DNA of 64,000 bases, from positions 186,001 to 250,000 of the forward strand of contig VWZL01000808.1 of NCBI GenBank assembly GCA_013396915.1, given 5' to 3'. Below are positions 26,590-40,837 of this stretch, in pieces. The notes beneath the pieces are model-generated. The model saw nothing but the letters and a program-made list of their open reading frames with translations, was not told the origin of the DNA and made no database searches. A program made the translations under genes and the position numbers. This stretch comes from Stercorarius parasiticus. Lineage: Eukaryota; Chordata; Aves; Charadriiformes; Stercorariidae. Each line of letters starts with the position of its first letter. The stretch's first letter is position 1.

Positions 26590-27139
26590 TTCAGACTCAC
26601 CAGGAGGTCAAGGGAGGTGATCCTTCCCCTCTGGTTCAGCACTGGTGAACCACATCTTCAGTTCCAGGTCTAGTTCTGAGAGACATGGACATACTGGAGT
26701 GAGACCAGCAGATGGCTACAAATGAGGGGCTTGAAGCATGAAACACACAAGGAGAGGCTGAAGAAGATGGGCTTCTTCAGCCTGGAGAAAAGAAGGCTCA
26801 AGCAGATCAGTGTGTATATAAAAACAGGGCAGGAGGGCAGACAGCATTGTTAGTAAAGAGGGAGCCAGACTCTTCTCAGTGGTGCCCCGTGACAGGACGG
26901 CCACGAGCTGAAATGCAGGAAATTCTGTACTAAGCAAGAAACAATAAAAAAAGCTTTAAGGGTGACAGACTACTGGAACAAGCTGCCCAGTGAGGCTGTG
27001 GAATCTTCACCCTTGGAGATGGGCAATACACACCTGGACACAGCCCTGAAAAATCTCTAATTGACCTTGCTTGGAGGGAGGGGGTTGGACTAGATGATCT
27101 ACAGAAATGCCTTCCAATCTCAGCTATTCTGCGATTCCT
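26590..27139 (+). mobile_element. Diverged CR1 LINE 3' end
   Basis: Recognisable blocks in order: GGGAGGTGATCCTTCCCCTC (26614-26633), AGAGACATGGACATACTGGA (26679-26698), GGCTTCTTCAGCCTGGAGAA (26769-26788), CTGCCCAGTGAGGCTGTGGA (26982-27001) and GGTTGGACTAGATGATCTAC (27083-27102). The end near 27130 (CTATTCTGCGATTCCTG) resembles the degraded octamer tail. There are many substitutions and deletions, so it is an older copy than the one at 22930. Confidence 0.88.
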
Positions 27140-30100
27140 GTTGTAATTAGTGGGGAATTGCAACTCCCATGCTCTAGGCCACCTTCTCCTTTAACAACAT
27201 CAGAGGCCTTGGCTCCCAGGTTGAATGACATACCACCTTTTCCATCCGCAGTCCATCTGTATTTGATAGCATAGAGACAAGCTACCTGCTGTAAAGTCCA
27301 TTCAGCACTTTACACAGTCAGATTTTCCCCAACTAATGTTGGGGGTCTGTGGTTTGGCTGGCGTTTTTTTGTTTGATTTGCTTAAATAAAAAAAAAGAGA
27401 GTAACTGACTCTTCACAAGATCTTGTTTCCAAGAAACAGAGCAGCACGGCATGGTGTCATAAGCAGATTCAAAACAGATTTCTGTAAATTACCAGGTTTC
27501 TTAATGCTCCATGAGTAAAACCTTATATAAAATAACAAAACAGGTAACCTGCATCACTGGAAGCACCTTGCCCACAACAGTAATTTTCAGCTTTTAACCC
27601 AGTAGCCCCGCTTTTACAGAGACTGTTTAAAACTTCTGCAAAACTGGTGGGTGGGAACAACCAAGCTCTTTCAGAGCTGCAGAGAAAGAAGTTGGGACTA
27701 ATTATGTTTTTCTTGCCACTGTATTTTTCACATGGCCCTATTCCTACTTATCTTCTCCCATTCACTCCAGTTCTGCCGAGAGGTAACAAAAGCCACTTTC
27801 TTTTTAGATATTAGACAACTTCTGGAGACTACTAAGAATAATTATTGTCCATTCTTATACCCTAAAGATATATCCAAGATAGCAGTCTCACCCGGGCTGC
27901 CAAACAACAAGCACAAGGTGCTCAGACTGTCTTTAAAAAAGAAAGAAGGGGGGGAGGCAAGAGATTTCTGGAATTTAAGGGGACCTTGTTCACCTAATCT
28001 AAAAACGTCATTCCGGCGTTGTTTGCTGTCTCTTCAGGGAAAATGTCCTCAGCTCCCTCCCTGTCTCCTGACTCCAGGGAGAGCTGGCTACCCCCGGACA
28101 GGCCCCTCAAGCTGATTCCTGCTCACTTGCTTCTAACATCTGCTAGCTGTTTGCAACTGCATCTGTTCATTCTAGTTCACTGGAAAAAGGTCTATTTTTC
28201 CAGCATGAAGCAATGTGAGGCAGACATTGTATCTGAATTAAGGCTCTGATGCACTTAGCTAAGATGCATACGTAAACTGCAGAGAGAACAGAAATAATAT
28301 TTTCTATGACATATGCTAGCTGTCCTCATCACCCAACTCATGATAAGCACTCATCACAAACAAGTTTACCTTCCTCCTGCAAACATTTACCCATTCTGTA
28401 TTTCTGCTCTATTGCTCTCTGATGGAAAACCAACACCTCTAAGCAAATTGTTGCTCACCAGCTTGAAATACCTGGAAATCTTCAACTCGTTTACTTTCTG
28501 ATATTGCATAATCTCCATACATTGCAAGGCTGAAACTCTACTTGAATTTTAGACGTGTTATCAGTCTTTAAAAATGCACAGCTTTTTGAAGAGCTGTTCA
28601 TTGTTGCATACTAAACCACAACACATTTTGTGTTATTTAAAATACTTTACCGAAAGCAGACTTTAAGAAACAATGCAGAACGACCATTTACATCACTACA
28701 CTTTGTCGGGCCATGCTGAAAAGAAAGATGAGACAACCCTCCCAAAAAATTCTGACTTCCGACATTCAGACACAGGCCACCACACCTGCAAACCACCTAA
28801 TGCATCCAGGTACTCAGAGCAATACATTTCAGCAAAAACGCTCTTAGGAAGAAAAGCAACAAGAATTCAGATCATCCCACCTGCCATTCTATTAGTGCAC
28901 CTTGTTTGAAAGGCACAGTCCCTCACCCCTTCAAAGCTTTGTGCCAATATGCAGTTGTCAGTTTCCCACACTCACAACCTGTAAAACGTTTACGTATCGG
29001 CCATCATAGTATTTGATTAGCTTGGTACATTAGTTCAGAGCTTTTTAAAAGCAAGCCACTCGTAGTCCATGCAGGCCTCACTCATGGTCTCTGATTCAGC
29101 GGTGCTTTTGCCCGATGTTATGAGACTTACTTTCAAGTTTGCCAGGTGCAGTAAGCCAGCTCATGCAGAGATTTTTGTTCCAAAGAGGACGCCATGTCAC
29201 AAAAAGCAATAAAATCATGCCATTGGAAAGGTCCTACAGGGTCCCTGAGACCCAAAACACTTGTTACTATGTTTATAGAAAAAGTTACCCTTTCCCTGAA
29301 CGAAGCAGTGGAGGCCAAGCCTCCTCACTTTCCTAGTCACTCAACAAATCCATCTGCCAGCTTCCACATGCTCTTTCAGATCCCAAATGAGACTGCCTTC
29401 TCCATTCCCAGGGGTCTCCTCTGATCTAGCTGCTGTTTGAATTCAGTGGAGCACCGGCTTTATCACTGTTTGCAAAGGCATTAAAGCTGCTTTTGCTCTT
29501 ACTTTAACTGTGCCCAGTTTTGAAAAAAGATAATATTTGCCCCAAGCAGGAGCTCCTATTATGTGTTGCTAAATTCACGGCCCTGGACTAAGTGGAGGTT
29601 TGTTTTCAAGGCTTCAGAGCAATCCAAGACCCCTTGCACGACTTTTCTGTACTTCTCTGCAATGACACTTTTTTGCTTGTTTTACTCTGGCATTAACAGA
29701 TTTAATTTTATATAGTCTCTCTTTGTAGTATTTCTCCTACAGAAATACATGTCTTAAAAATAACGATCAATAGACAATTCTGAATTATTTTCTCTTTCCT
29801 TTTTTTTTTTTCTGTGTCTCCCCCCCAAGTTCTTGTAATAACCCCCTATAGTTCCTTTCTCATACGGCATTATACAAATCTAAGTGACATCCAGACAAAT
29901 GTGAATTTAATTCAAACATAAGAGGTGGCAGTGTTTTCTCAAACAACCTCATTTCGATAATTCAGACTACGTTTTTACCCCCATTTCCTAGTCGTGTGTC
30001 ATCCTGCTGTCATCCCCCAAATTCCACCTCACCAGCACAAACCCGCCATCAACTCAAGAGAACTTAGCTTTCACTGTGACAGTATATCCTGCAAGCTAGT

Positions 30101-32191
30101 AATGAGTTACAGACATTACTCACGCATGCATATACATGCATCTGCAACATGTAGCATCAAGCATCGTTAAAAAAAGCAGTCCTGTAAGATTAAAATCTGT
30201 AGAGTAAGGGCTGCATATCTTCCTTTTACCCCCTCTCCAAGCCCTCCCACCCTCACACACTGTGCTTCAAGGAAAGGCAGCATTTATTTCAAAATTAGCT
30301 ATTTGTTTATCACCAAGCGAAATACTAGAGCAATCATTAACACTTCATTAACGCTTCTGTTTACCATCTAGACGGGAGATGGCTTCAACAAACCATGCCC
30401 AAGGGAAATTAACATTTCTACAGATTTAGATGCTAAAACAAACATCCTAATTAAGGTTTGGGTCACCAGAAACACCAGGGAGACGATGATCTGAATCTAC
30501 ACTAGAATTTCAGAGAACATCTGGGTATGTCAGGAAATACGCATCCCAAAACAGGACCACCCTTTCGTTCACACTCCACTTAACGTGAAATTTTTTTGTT
30601 TGAAGGATGACCTCACACCTCCTTAATAGATGAATGATACAGACAGGAAGAAAGAGAAACAAGTATGCCAGAGCTGTCAGTTCAAGTGGGACTAGTGCAG
30701 TTTTCCTTTATAAAATCCAGGTATTGGCATCATATTTATTAGGCTAAAAGACAGGAACACAAAACCAGATTTCTCCTTGCATTTCTGTTTGGGACTAAGG
30801 GTGATCTGGGACCAGGTAGCAGGAATGGCATTCCACTTGCAGGGCTGCAGCAACATCCCAACGCAGAGCCATTCTTGCGGCACACTCCGAATACACTGGC
30901 AAGGGTATTCAGAAGGGGTGTAGCGAAGAGGAAGAGGGGAAGATGAGCACACAGGAAGACACCGTTTCCCTGCAAACAGCCTTGGGAGAACCGACAGAAG
31001 AACAGACAGTAGGATCAGAGACTGAACTGAACAGTCTCTCTCTGCAAGATCAGACTGAGGCACCTCAGATACAATTCCAAAGGGAGCTTTCCGGTCAAAT
31101 TAAGCTACCTTGAGCATTTCAGAAAGGACTACTTCTTGTTTCTGTTTTTCCTTTGCCCTCCCCAAACTGCAATCTTACTGCAGTTTTATTTCCACTTTGC
31201 CTGTAATAGTTTTACTTACATGTCTTCCTTTTCCTCACAGCCAAGGTTATCATTCTAACTCTTCTTAGCCTCCACAAATTCTTGCTGTCCTGGTGCATCC
31301 TGGCCTGTTAAGCACTGCAGCCTTCGCTGGCGGCTGTAAGGATTAGAGAAGAAGGAAAGTACCCCGTTATCTGAAGCAATCCTTAAGAGAGAGAGAGGGG
31401 TAAGGCAGTTTAAACGACCTGAGGAATATTTTGGCTTTCACTTCTATTTAATCTCAACACTTTCTTCTCAGTATCTCCCATTCAATAGTAATAACTCAGT
31501 AACAAAAAAAAAAAAAGTAACAAAACACCATTGAACAAGAGGTCAGGTAGATCCAAAACCCTGTAAATTTCATCAGCAGAGATGAGTTTGAAAAATCATT
31601 TCTAGAGCACAGATTGTCTGAGCTGCATCTCAGGAAAGAATGATTTTAAAATGTTTACACTCACAGCAATATTTGGATTTTAACTCGGTGGGGTAGGATT
31701 GTTTTCTACATCTTTATTGCTGATGAAGGACCCCTGCTGCAGAGCTGGAGTCAGTTTCATGGGGTTTTTTGTGTCATGACTCATAGAATGAAGATAGGGA
31801 TGACACTGCAGAGAAATAGTTTTGCGTCCTTCTCTCAAACTTTTATCCACTGCCTGACTGCATGACTCATTTAACATCAAGTACAAATATAATAAGAACT
31901 TTTATTCACTGAAAAAGTTGTATTTCATAGCTGCCTTCAATGCCAAAAGAAAGTGGGAAAATCTGGACTGGTAATTACGTTATTTACGTAGTTATATAGA
32001 GATTGTGCACAAATTTCCATGTTTGTGACATTTGTAAGAGTCTGACCTGTAAAAACAAGTTCAACCCCACCTGAGGCATAAAAATATGTTTTATTCATGG
32101 AGAGAGCACCAGTACTGCATTCTTTCCACGCTCAGCTTTTCAGAGCTTGATCAGCACTGTTTGCGCTGAAGGAAATGGCAATATGCACTGC

Positions 32192-32235
32192 CTAGAGAAA
32201 CCTACTCTGTAGGCTAGAGAAACCTACTCTGTAGT
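32192..32235. repeat. Tandem duplication, 22-bp unit, two copies
   Basis: The unit CTAGAGAAACCTACTCTGTA plus two bases occurs at 32192 and 32214 with near-perfect identity and no spacer. This is a recent local duplication of no evident function. Confidence 0.85.
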
Positions 32236-35200
32236 CCCACTGATTGATTTACATGTGTGAATCTTGCCATTTACCCTAGCTTGTGGGGCTCATGAGTCAG
32301 CCTGCCATGAGCCAAATCACAGGGCCTTCACTCACAGATCCATCCGTACAGCACAACACAGGAGAATTCAAAAGAGGGGTGTAACAGCACATGGGGTCAG
32401 CATACCCTGTTCACTTGGACTGTTTCCTACAACCTGCTCTGACCAACACAGAGATAATGCAGCTCTAACTCATTTAAGGCACTTGAACATCTAGGCAGCT
32501 CCTGATAGAAAGGGAACCCGAAAGTTTTGCAGCATCTGCTCTTTGTAACATGATGAAGAAGCTCTGCATAGCTGAGCATCAGAGCCTTTAAATCCAACCA
32601 AGAACAAGAGGCACTAAAAGAAAATAAGTAAAACAATTATAGAAAATAAAAGATAGCGGTACAGGTGCCCATAATGCAGTAAAACAAGAAAAACAAGTCA
32701 CTACAAAAGAGAAGTACCTTTAAACAACCTGTCAGATTTTGATCTACCACAAAAAAACCATCCACAAACCTCTCACCTCCTAATGGGAAAAAAAAAAAAT
32801 AAATCAGTCAGTCACTGAGTTGTTCTCTCAGACAAATCTGAACCCAAATCATTATTGGAGAACCAATGACAATCTGTTTTCTGGGCAGCTATTTCAAGCA
32901 AAACTCTGCATAAGCAAAGAAGCAACCCTTTGCTTTCTTTAGCATCTACACCTTCCTGGAAAGTTTCCTCTCCCAACAGGAACCCCACATTGCTGTACCT
33001 CACAGTAAAGAATGGAAAGTCCCAGCACAAAAGCACAGGAAGGGGCAGCCACGATTTGTTTAATGATGGGCTATGATACAAACGAAAATAGCTTCCAGGA
33101 AATGGCTCTTCAGAGTGCATTTACTATGCTACACACTTCATTTCTCTGTATTATAGAAATATTCTTCAGCCAGGCTACAGCAAAGTGTCTTGTTTGCTTG
33201 ACTCACTACCAGTGACAACCAGAGTACTTGCATTAACATTCACCCTAATGGGTTTTCACTGCCTACCCTTTCACACTCTTTCTGCTATTAAATGGGGGGG
33301 TTTTCTGGGTTTTGTTTTGTTTTTTTTTTTAACCTTCCAAGATTAATTCTGTAAAATGATCAATGACATTCGTAATGTTTAAACAAGAAAGAAAAAGCGC
33401 CTTGATGCTTCTTTTCTGTTTGTACTTTTGCAGCTTCAATGGAAAGTCTACAAGCTGGCTTTTGTTTGCTAATTACTTTAATTTGCAGCATGGAGAAAAG
33501 AAGGGTTAGCACATGGCAGATAAGCTTTACTCTAAACATGAAAGGAATCACATGGCAGAGCATTCAAGCCCTAGGTGAATGATTTCCATGCTCTTTATGA
33601 ATCAGAGAACAGTCTCAGCCATAAATTACATTTCCAGAACAAGAAGAACGTATGCGTGCCCCAGGCCCTATCTGCAAAGGAGAACATAGGCCCATTGACA
33701 CCTGCTCCCCCCCACTTGGTTGCTTTGGAAAAGACAAACAATTCTTTTTTAACACCCTCCTCCTTCAGTGACTACTGCTGCCTATGTTTCCCCTGCTATT
33801 CGGTTTCTGTATGCTGTCATCTAGAAATCTGTAAGCCTTTAAAAAAAGGTGTCATTCCTGCCAAACCTGCAAAGCCTCAAGTCTCCAGACAGCTGTTGTT
33901 AACCAGACATAGTCCCCATACTTCAGTTTTAGCCAATTAACAATATTCTTCAATGTAGCAGGAAATTAGATTATTTGTTGACACTAGGAAGAGAATAACT
34001 GGACTTTATTATTGGCGTTATAACAAGCTGTCTGCTGCTCACCTACCAGATGCTGTTCTGGGTTGGGTTTTTTTTTTTATGCTAACAGGTAAATAAATGT
34101 TCACAGAGGATATACTGAAGAGGTTCATTTTAAATTAAAGGGGCAGCTTTAACACAATTCAAGAGCAGTATGCCAAGTGCTCCAGTCCACCCCAGGGCAC
34201 ACAGAGGTAGCAAGAGAGGGGACAACACTTCTTCAGCCACATGTGGCCCTCATCCAGGTCCCCTGCAGGCCTGCAGCAACACACCTCAAGTTCCCGCAGT
34301 GGTGGGCTGACAGCTGGGAATTCGCTGGCACTAGACTGATGCAGAGACCTCAATTAATAAGCTGCAGAGTCAACTGCAGCACAAATATCACTGACTATAA
34401 ATCAAGGAAAACCTAATTGAAACCAATCTAGCAAACTAAGCATGAGGTGAATGCAGAACTGTTCCATCAGAGGAAACCCCAGTGCAACCTGGAAAATTTA
34501 TTTTTTCACTTGTTTTAAAGCTATAAGCCTGAAGTGGCAACATAACCTTGCCAAATATAAGTGAGGTAAGAGGCAGTAAAGTTCAGAGTATAAGAGACCC
34601 TTCCCACACACCACAGGAAAATGGGAATATGCTGCTACCTTGTTGAAGAAAAATCCCAATATTTAAGTTTGCAGTACGGCAGAGAAGGGAAAATTATCAG
34701 AGATTCCCCCTCCCCATTTCACCTTCTTTAACGTAACCAATATTTCACCTTTTTTTAAAAAACAAATAGAAAAAAAGGACAATGGTTAAAAACATATGCT
34801 GCTTTTGGACACAGATGTTAATGAAAACCTGCCTCATAACTGTGCATTAGATTATGTTGACTCTCAATCAACTCCAGCGTAGCGATTCAAGCTGGACCAC
34901 AGAATACTTAGGTCTATTACTAGGTCTACAGTAATCTTTTCCCTCCTCTCCGCTTTTCCATCTCCTGAGAAATCCACTAGAATATATCAGCAAGGAGCTC
35001 GGGTACGTTTCGTCTGATCTCTTTCCCTGTACCTGTTGTGAACACAAGACCAGCAATGACACCTGCTGGGCTCTTGCGTAGTTTAGTCTCATCTGCCATC
35101 CAGTGGCTTCCTGCCTGCTCTGCAGCCTGTCTACACTTGTTTTCTCCTTCAGTTAAGCTCTGAAGAGTAAACATATTTCTGCTAGACACTAGGGTCAACT

Positions 35201-38200
35201 CAATGTAGTACAACGACAGCAGAAAGCCAAAGCCTGGTATTCTCAGTACGCTCGAAATAAAGCCAAAAAGCACTTTTCGGGGCTTCTGATGTTCTTTCAC
35301 CCAAAACAAAGCTCTCCTCAAAAAACTAAGTTCCAGTGAAAACTCCTCTCATATTCAAGATGCAAATTATGGTTAAAGTCTGAGGAAATACAAAAAGCCT
35401 TCACCATAACCACCAAGACCATTTCCCCCATACGTTCTAATCCTGAAGCAAGCAAAGCAAGAACTTAAACTCTTATTTTCCAAACAGCATGACAAGAGTC
35501 CCAAGCCATAGAAGTCTTGAACTTTGAGGTTTTGTTAGGGTTTTTGTCATTAAAAGCATTAGGTGTTACTTGCATCCAGAGGTGACTTGAAGTCGGTCAG
35601 ATTTGAGATGCAAAGACTTTGAAAGAAAATTGTTGTTCTTCCCTACCATAAAATTCCCAAGCAGTACTTGAAGCAGCACCTTTGTCCTAGGCTTAACTCA
35701 TAACTCACTCTGACCATCTTAAATAAGGCTCTATAGATATGCACCATGTTAATTTTATTTTAATTTGATTGGGTTTTATTCTCTTTTACCTCCCTTGGAT
35801 CACAACAGATAATGCCTTTTATGTCAGGGAAGTGCTTTTGCAAGTAGAAAAACTCCTACTCCGAGTAACCAATTCTTAGGACCATCCGTACAGATGACCT
35901 TGACTTTTGCAGCTCTTTTGGTAAGCATACCTTCTGACAGAAAACAGTAGTCTGGCCTGTATATTTAATGCACAACAATAACCATTTGTACATACGCATT
36001 ATAACAGCAGCCCGTCTATCCGACGCATTCTTGTTCTACGAGAATGTTCTACAGCTGTGGTTGTAAACTCAACATTTAGAGACTTCTTTCTTAAGTTGCA
36101 TCCCTTTCGCTCTCTCTCGCCCTCCAAATAAAACCCATCCTTCCTGAAATGCCTGACCTTTCACATAGTATGCTAAACGCTTTGTGCTAATGAAGTAGCT
36201 GCTTTCACAGAGATACAAACACAGTTTAATAGACCTCCAGGGTCCTCGAAAATGGAAACGGGAAAAAGCTCTACTCTAAATTAGCATGTTGCAAATTGCC
36301 AGTAAGATTAAAATACATATATAGTGCTGAAAATTAAAATTACTGCTTCATGAGTGAAACGCCAATCTACCTAAAACCGAATGAGTAACAAAGAGGGCAG
36401 AAATAAGGGCTTGGCAATTTTGTTGAGCAAAAGCTGCCCTGACTCTTGGATCTGCAGGTGACATGAGCTTCTGCAATTTGCAAATAATGAGGCAGAGAAG
36501 AAAAGCTAGGACATGAAGTCATCTGCCACCATCTAATCCATATGCATGAACTCCCAAGTTAGAAAGAAGTTTCACTGCATATTAGTGAATTTTGTAACTA
36601 TATATAACAGCTGCTTTTCTACTGCAAACTGGGTTTTCTAAACCAGCCCACAGGAAAAAAAAAAATGATGTCAGGTACTCTATAATTTTTCATGTAGCTT
36701 TTAAAGACTATATTTTCAAAGCAGGTATACATTTCAATTATACAGAAATTAGCACGTATCACTTAGCTGTGCAAACAAGCCAAGTTCCAACAGAAGAAAC
36801 TTTACATGAGCACAAAGCAGCTATAATATACATATTAACCCCATTAACACCATGCTCTCCGTGTGTTTAATTCATGTACCCATGTTTAGCAGACAAGTTT
36901 AGTGTGTACAGGTACTGGAAAATAGCCTGACTAAATTCAGTCTGTGGTCAATTGCTCAATTTTATACAGAGAAGACTGTAGGGATGTTCCCATCCCCATC
37001 AACACGGGAACATCAGTTATTCTGTTGGCAAAACAAAGTGCAAGAGAATTGAATTTCTTTTTCTCATTTTCTATGCATCTCCCCTTCCTAGTTTTAGCCA
37101 TTTTCAGGAGGTGCAAGATACTGGTGCTGCATAGAGTCTGGCTTCAAGAGCAAGAATACTGAAGGTCAAGAATATGGCTACCACTGTGCTGAAGAGACAC
37201 GCTGTTTTGGGGAGTGATGTATTAAGATTGTTATTTTCTTAACTCATCCAACCACCAGCAAACTAATATCTATGACGTAGAACCAGGATGTTATTAGAAA
37301 CTGTATGAAGACAATGCATCTAGTGATAATGGACATAGCTGATCTGTGTTTCAGAAGGCTTCGGTCTCTTGTCCAAAATAATAAGTTTAATACTGTGAAA
37401 TAAAGATAGCTGAATTGCTTCTGCCATCGCCTGACCTTGCTTTACATTGATATGAATGCAGCAAAGCCAAGCTGTTTGTTCAAAGTCTGATCAAATCGAA
37501 TCTACAGCTTGCAGTTTCTCTTACAACGAGAATAGTTTTGTTTCCATGACAGTTTTCATGGCCACTGAACTAAAAATGGAAGTGAGTCTGTAACAGAAGT
37601 ATTTTTGCATTAGGCCCCAATCTTTGACGTGGTCACCCTCTCGTAGTGAGCAAACATAGCTTTATGTCATCATTGATCAGCATTCACCTTCCCAATGAAC
37701 GGAGACAGAGATTCCTTTCTGACATAGTTAACATGTTCAACAACCTCCCCACTTCCAGGTTGTGCCATGGCTCAGTAGATACCTCCCTCTCTTCTCCAGG
37801 CCATGCCACAGTGAGGATCTTCAGACTAGCAAGGACAATTCTCCCAGATGTCTCCGTTTCCAAATTCTGAGAAGATTTAAGTAGAAATCTACCTTGAGAT
37901 TCTGGGTTTCATTCTGGGGAGGGCCAAGTTAACACATATTTTTACTGATTCCAATTCATCTTGAGTAGCTACAGTATTTACTTGAAGAACCATCTTTTGA
38001 AGCCTCACGGAACCATTTGTATGAGATGTTACAGTGACTGAGTGACCTGGTCTCTGTGTTCAGCGCTGTTCCCAAACTACTTAAGTGGTATGTATTACAT
38101 TTTGCCATGCCTTGCTTTGCCTTCTCAGTTTTCAGCTGTAAAGCATAAGCAGGGACAAGGAATCTTTCACCTCCCCTGAAGGCTGCTGATACTGTGTAAC

Positions 38201-39771
38201 ATAATCTCATCTTCTCCTGGTCAACTGAACACTCTATATTATGCCTAATTTTAGGCACCATTCACAAAGTAAGTCTCCCCTTTCTCCCTTCCCAACTGTT
38301 CAACAATGCTGCTCAGTTAGGATCTGTAGTCACACCTACAACTTAAAAATGAGTGCATGCTTAGGTGAGAGGAAAAGAAAAAAAAAAGTCAATCCTGAAG
38401 TAAGAAGAAATAGCCCATTAACCAGGTTGTCAGGCAAGTAAGAATGCTCTGCCTCACAATTACTGCTTTAGTCTCTCTTGTTTAGAAAGGGGAGAGCACA
38501 GACCCAATTCCAGGAAAAGGATTCATGTAAGGAAACTTATTTCAGACTTCAGAAAGCCTAAACTTCAGAAAAGCTACATCGCATTTCTTTCAACTAGATC
38601 AATAAGCACATTTTAATTGTAAGGTTTGTTTACATAAGACTGTGAGAGCTGCCAAGGCCCATCAGCACTGGATGGAAAGCAACTAGCCGCCCACTCAGCT
38701 CCACGCTGCCAACTTATTTGGCATTGCCTCCTCTAACAATCATTGACAGCCTTGGAGGCAGGAGCCCTGTTTTCCCCCCTACATTCAAGGGGTAGGTCAG
38801 GAAAATAAGCTCAAAACTAAGCAACAGCAAATTTCACCTCATCTCCTCAGGTTTATGTTTTTGTTCATGAGGTCCATTTAAACTGTTTATGTAGAAAGAG
38901 AGCCCATTCCACACCACCTTCGCCTTCAAATGTCTATGGAGTTTTATTCACAACTGCTGACATTCCTTGTTTTTAAACCCATATGATTGGTAGAACATTA
39001 AGTCCAAGATAAACCACTCCCCTTCAGTAAAGGCTTCTGGACACACGGCTGAGGTATTTCAACATTGAAGGGCAGCAGCTTGCAATGTTACATGGAAAAT
39101 ATCTGTGGAGGTACAAGACAAAGAAGCTCTTCCAATACTGGATTAGATACTCCACAGCTGCAAAAGAAAGTTCTTCCCCCAGATACAATTACCAATTTCA
39201 GCTGAGTCAATGTAGAGATGAACTTGAGTTTGTTACAAGGCCTCTTCTATCTAGTGCACTACTGACAAGCCATGCATTAGACTGAGCAAAACAAGTTCTT
39301 CCCTGAAAATTAGCCCAGCATCCTAGAAACTCCATAATTAATTGTGTGAAAGCCAACAGACAGCAAAACTTTGTTAAGTCACCTTGTTAAGGATGAGAGC
39401 AGGCAGTACAAAGCACATGTTTAGCTCACAGCCCCAGGAACCCTCTCTCCATACAACATGTGCACGCTTCTGCACAGAAGAGAGATAGGGACACAGTCCA
39501 GCCTCTTTCTTCTCCTTCACAGGTGCCAGAAACTCCGAAAATTCCTGCCCTTTTACCTTAGCCCCTTCGCTGCTCTTCCCTGGTGGTGGTAACCTTAAGA
39601 AATTGGAGGGGGAGGAAGAAAGAGAAGGTGCAAACAAACCATTTTCAAATGGATAAAGGAGGAAAAGATGGCACAAGGAGGCACTCCGCACAGTAAGTAT
39701 CACAGCCCTTCTATTCAATGCAAAACTTCTGTTTTCTGTTGACAGACAATCCAGCTGCATTCCCCCCCCCC

Positions 39772-39783
39772 NNNNNNNNNNNN
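39772..39783. other. Assembly gap (12 N) inside a poly-C tract
   Basis: Eleven Cs precede and seven Cs follow the Ns, so the gap almost certainly sits in a long C (or G on the other strand) homopolymer of uncertain length. Confidence 0.95.
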
Positions 39784-40823
39784 CCCCCCCATTTTGGGTG
39801 AAATCCTAGAATTTTCTTTGGTTAAAAGACAGACTTGTTTATAGGAATGTCTGTAGTCCACTTGCGGAAGAAAATGGAAACCAGTAACTTCAACAAAAAA
39901 CCTTTTAAAAGCACAGACAAGTAAAAGGCACTGTATGCAGTGCCCCTCAAGTGGTGAACACAAAATGCTATGGCTCACATTCACAGTGATATTTTATTCG
40001 GCAAATAAATCAAGCAAAACTTCTCCCAAAGGAGTCCATAAAGGCAGTCAAGCAACAACAACAACTGCATGAAGATTAGCTGTATCTCAGGCTCTGAAGC
40101 TGAACAAAATAAGGACAAGAGGCACTGGAAAGCCTTGCAACATAAGATACAGCAAAAGGATGACTGCTATGTACAAATCATGCAGGTAGGGCACGGACTG
40201 CACATTGAAAACCACAACTTGTAGCATGAGTGCACAACAGCGGTTCCCACATGAAAAACATTGCCTAACTATCATAGCCACCAAGCCTTAGGAATAGATG
40301 TCAGGCAAAACAAGCCTAAAATCTAGCTTTAGATCAAAAAAAAAAAAACAAGAATAAAAACCTTTCACTCTACACTAGGGCACATATTGTTAAACTTGCT
40401 GTTGAATACTTTTAAAAATAAGTAAACAAACTTCAGCACCCTACAACCAAGTGTACTTTAGTTTGTCCAGTGTCCTAAAAACAAGAGTTTGCCATTTTCA
40501 ATCACATAATTATAGAATTAGTCTTCTATACATAGGCTTTCTAACATAATTGCTGTTCGTTTTGGAAATCATAACACCATAAAGCTTGCATTTAAGAGGG
40601 AGGAATGCTGCTTGGGAATAGTGCTACAAGCAGTTAAGAGAAAAGAGTCTGAAGAACTCAAGAGTTTTAATAAAGCCAAGGACATCTAGGACTTTTTGCT
40701 GATTCTTACTTAAAAGATCATTTGCATTTTGTGGCACTCCTAGTGTGGCAAGAGATGCCTGTGATTCTGTGAGTCTGCAGCGATTCTTTGCAGGACCAGA
40801 ACACCTTCGCCTCGCCATACACA

Positions 40824-40837
40824 GCACTAGGGGGCCC
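40824..40837 (+). promoter_or_regulatory. Candidate CTCF-type motif
   Basis: GCACTAGGGGGCCC matches the CTCF core (CCASYAGRKGGC) at 11 of 12 positions. It is a motif call in unannotated intergenic DNA. Occupancy is unknown and such matches occur by chance. Confidence 0.35.
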
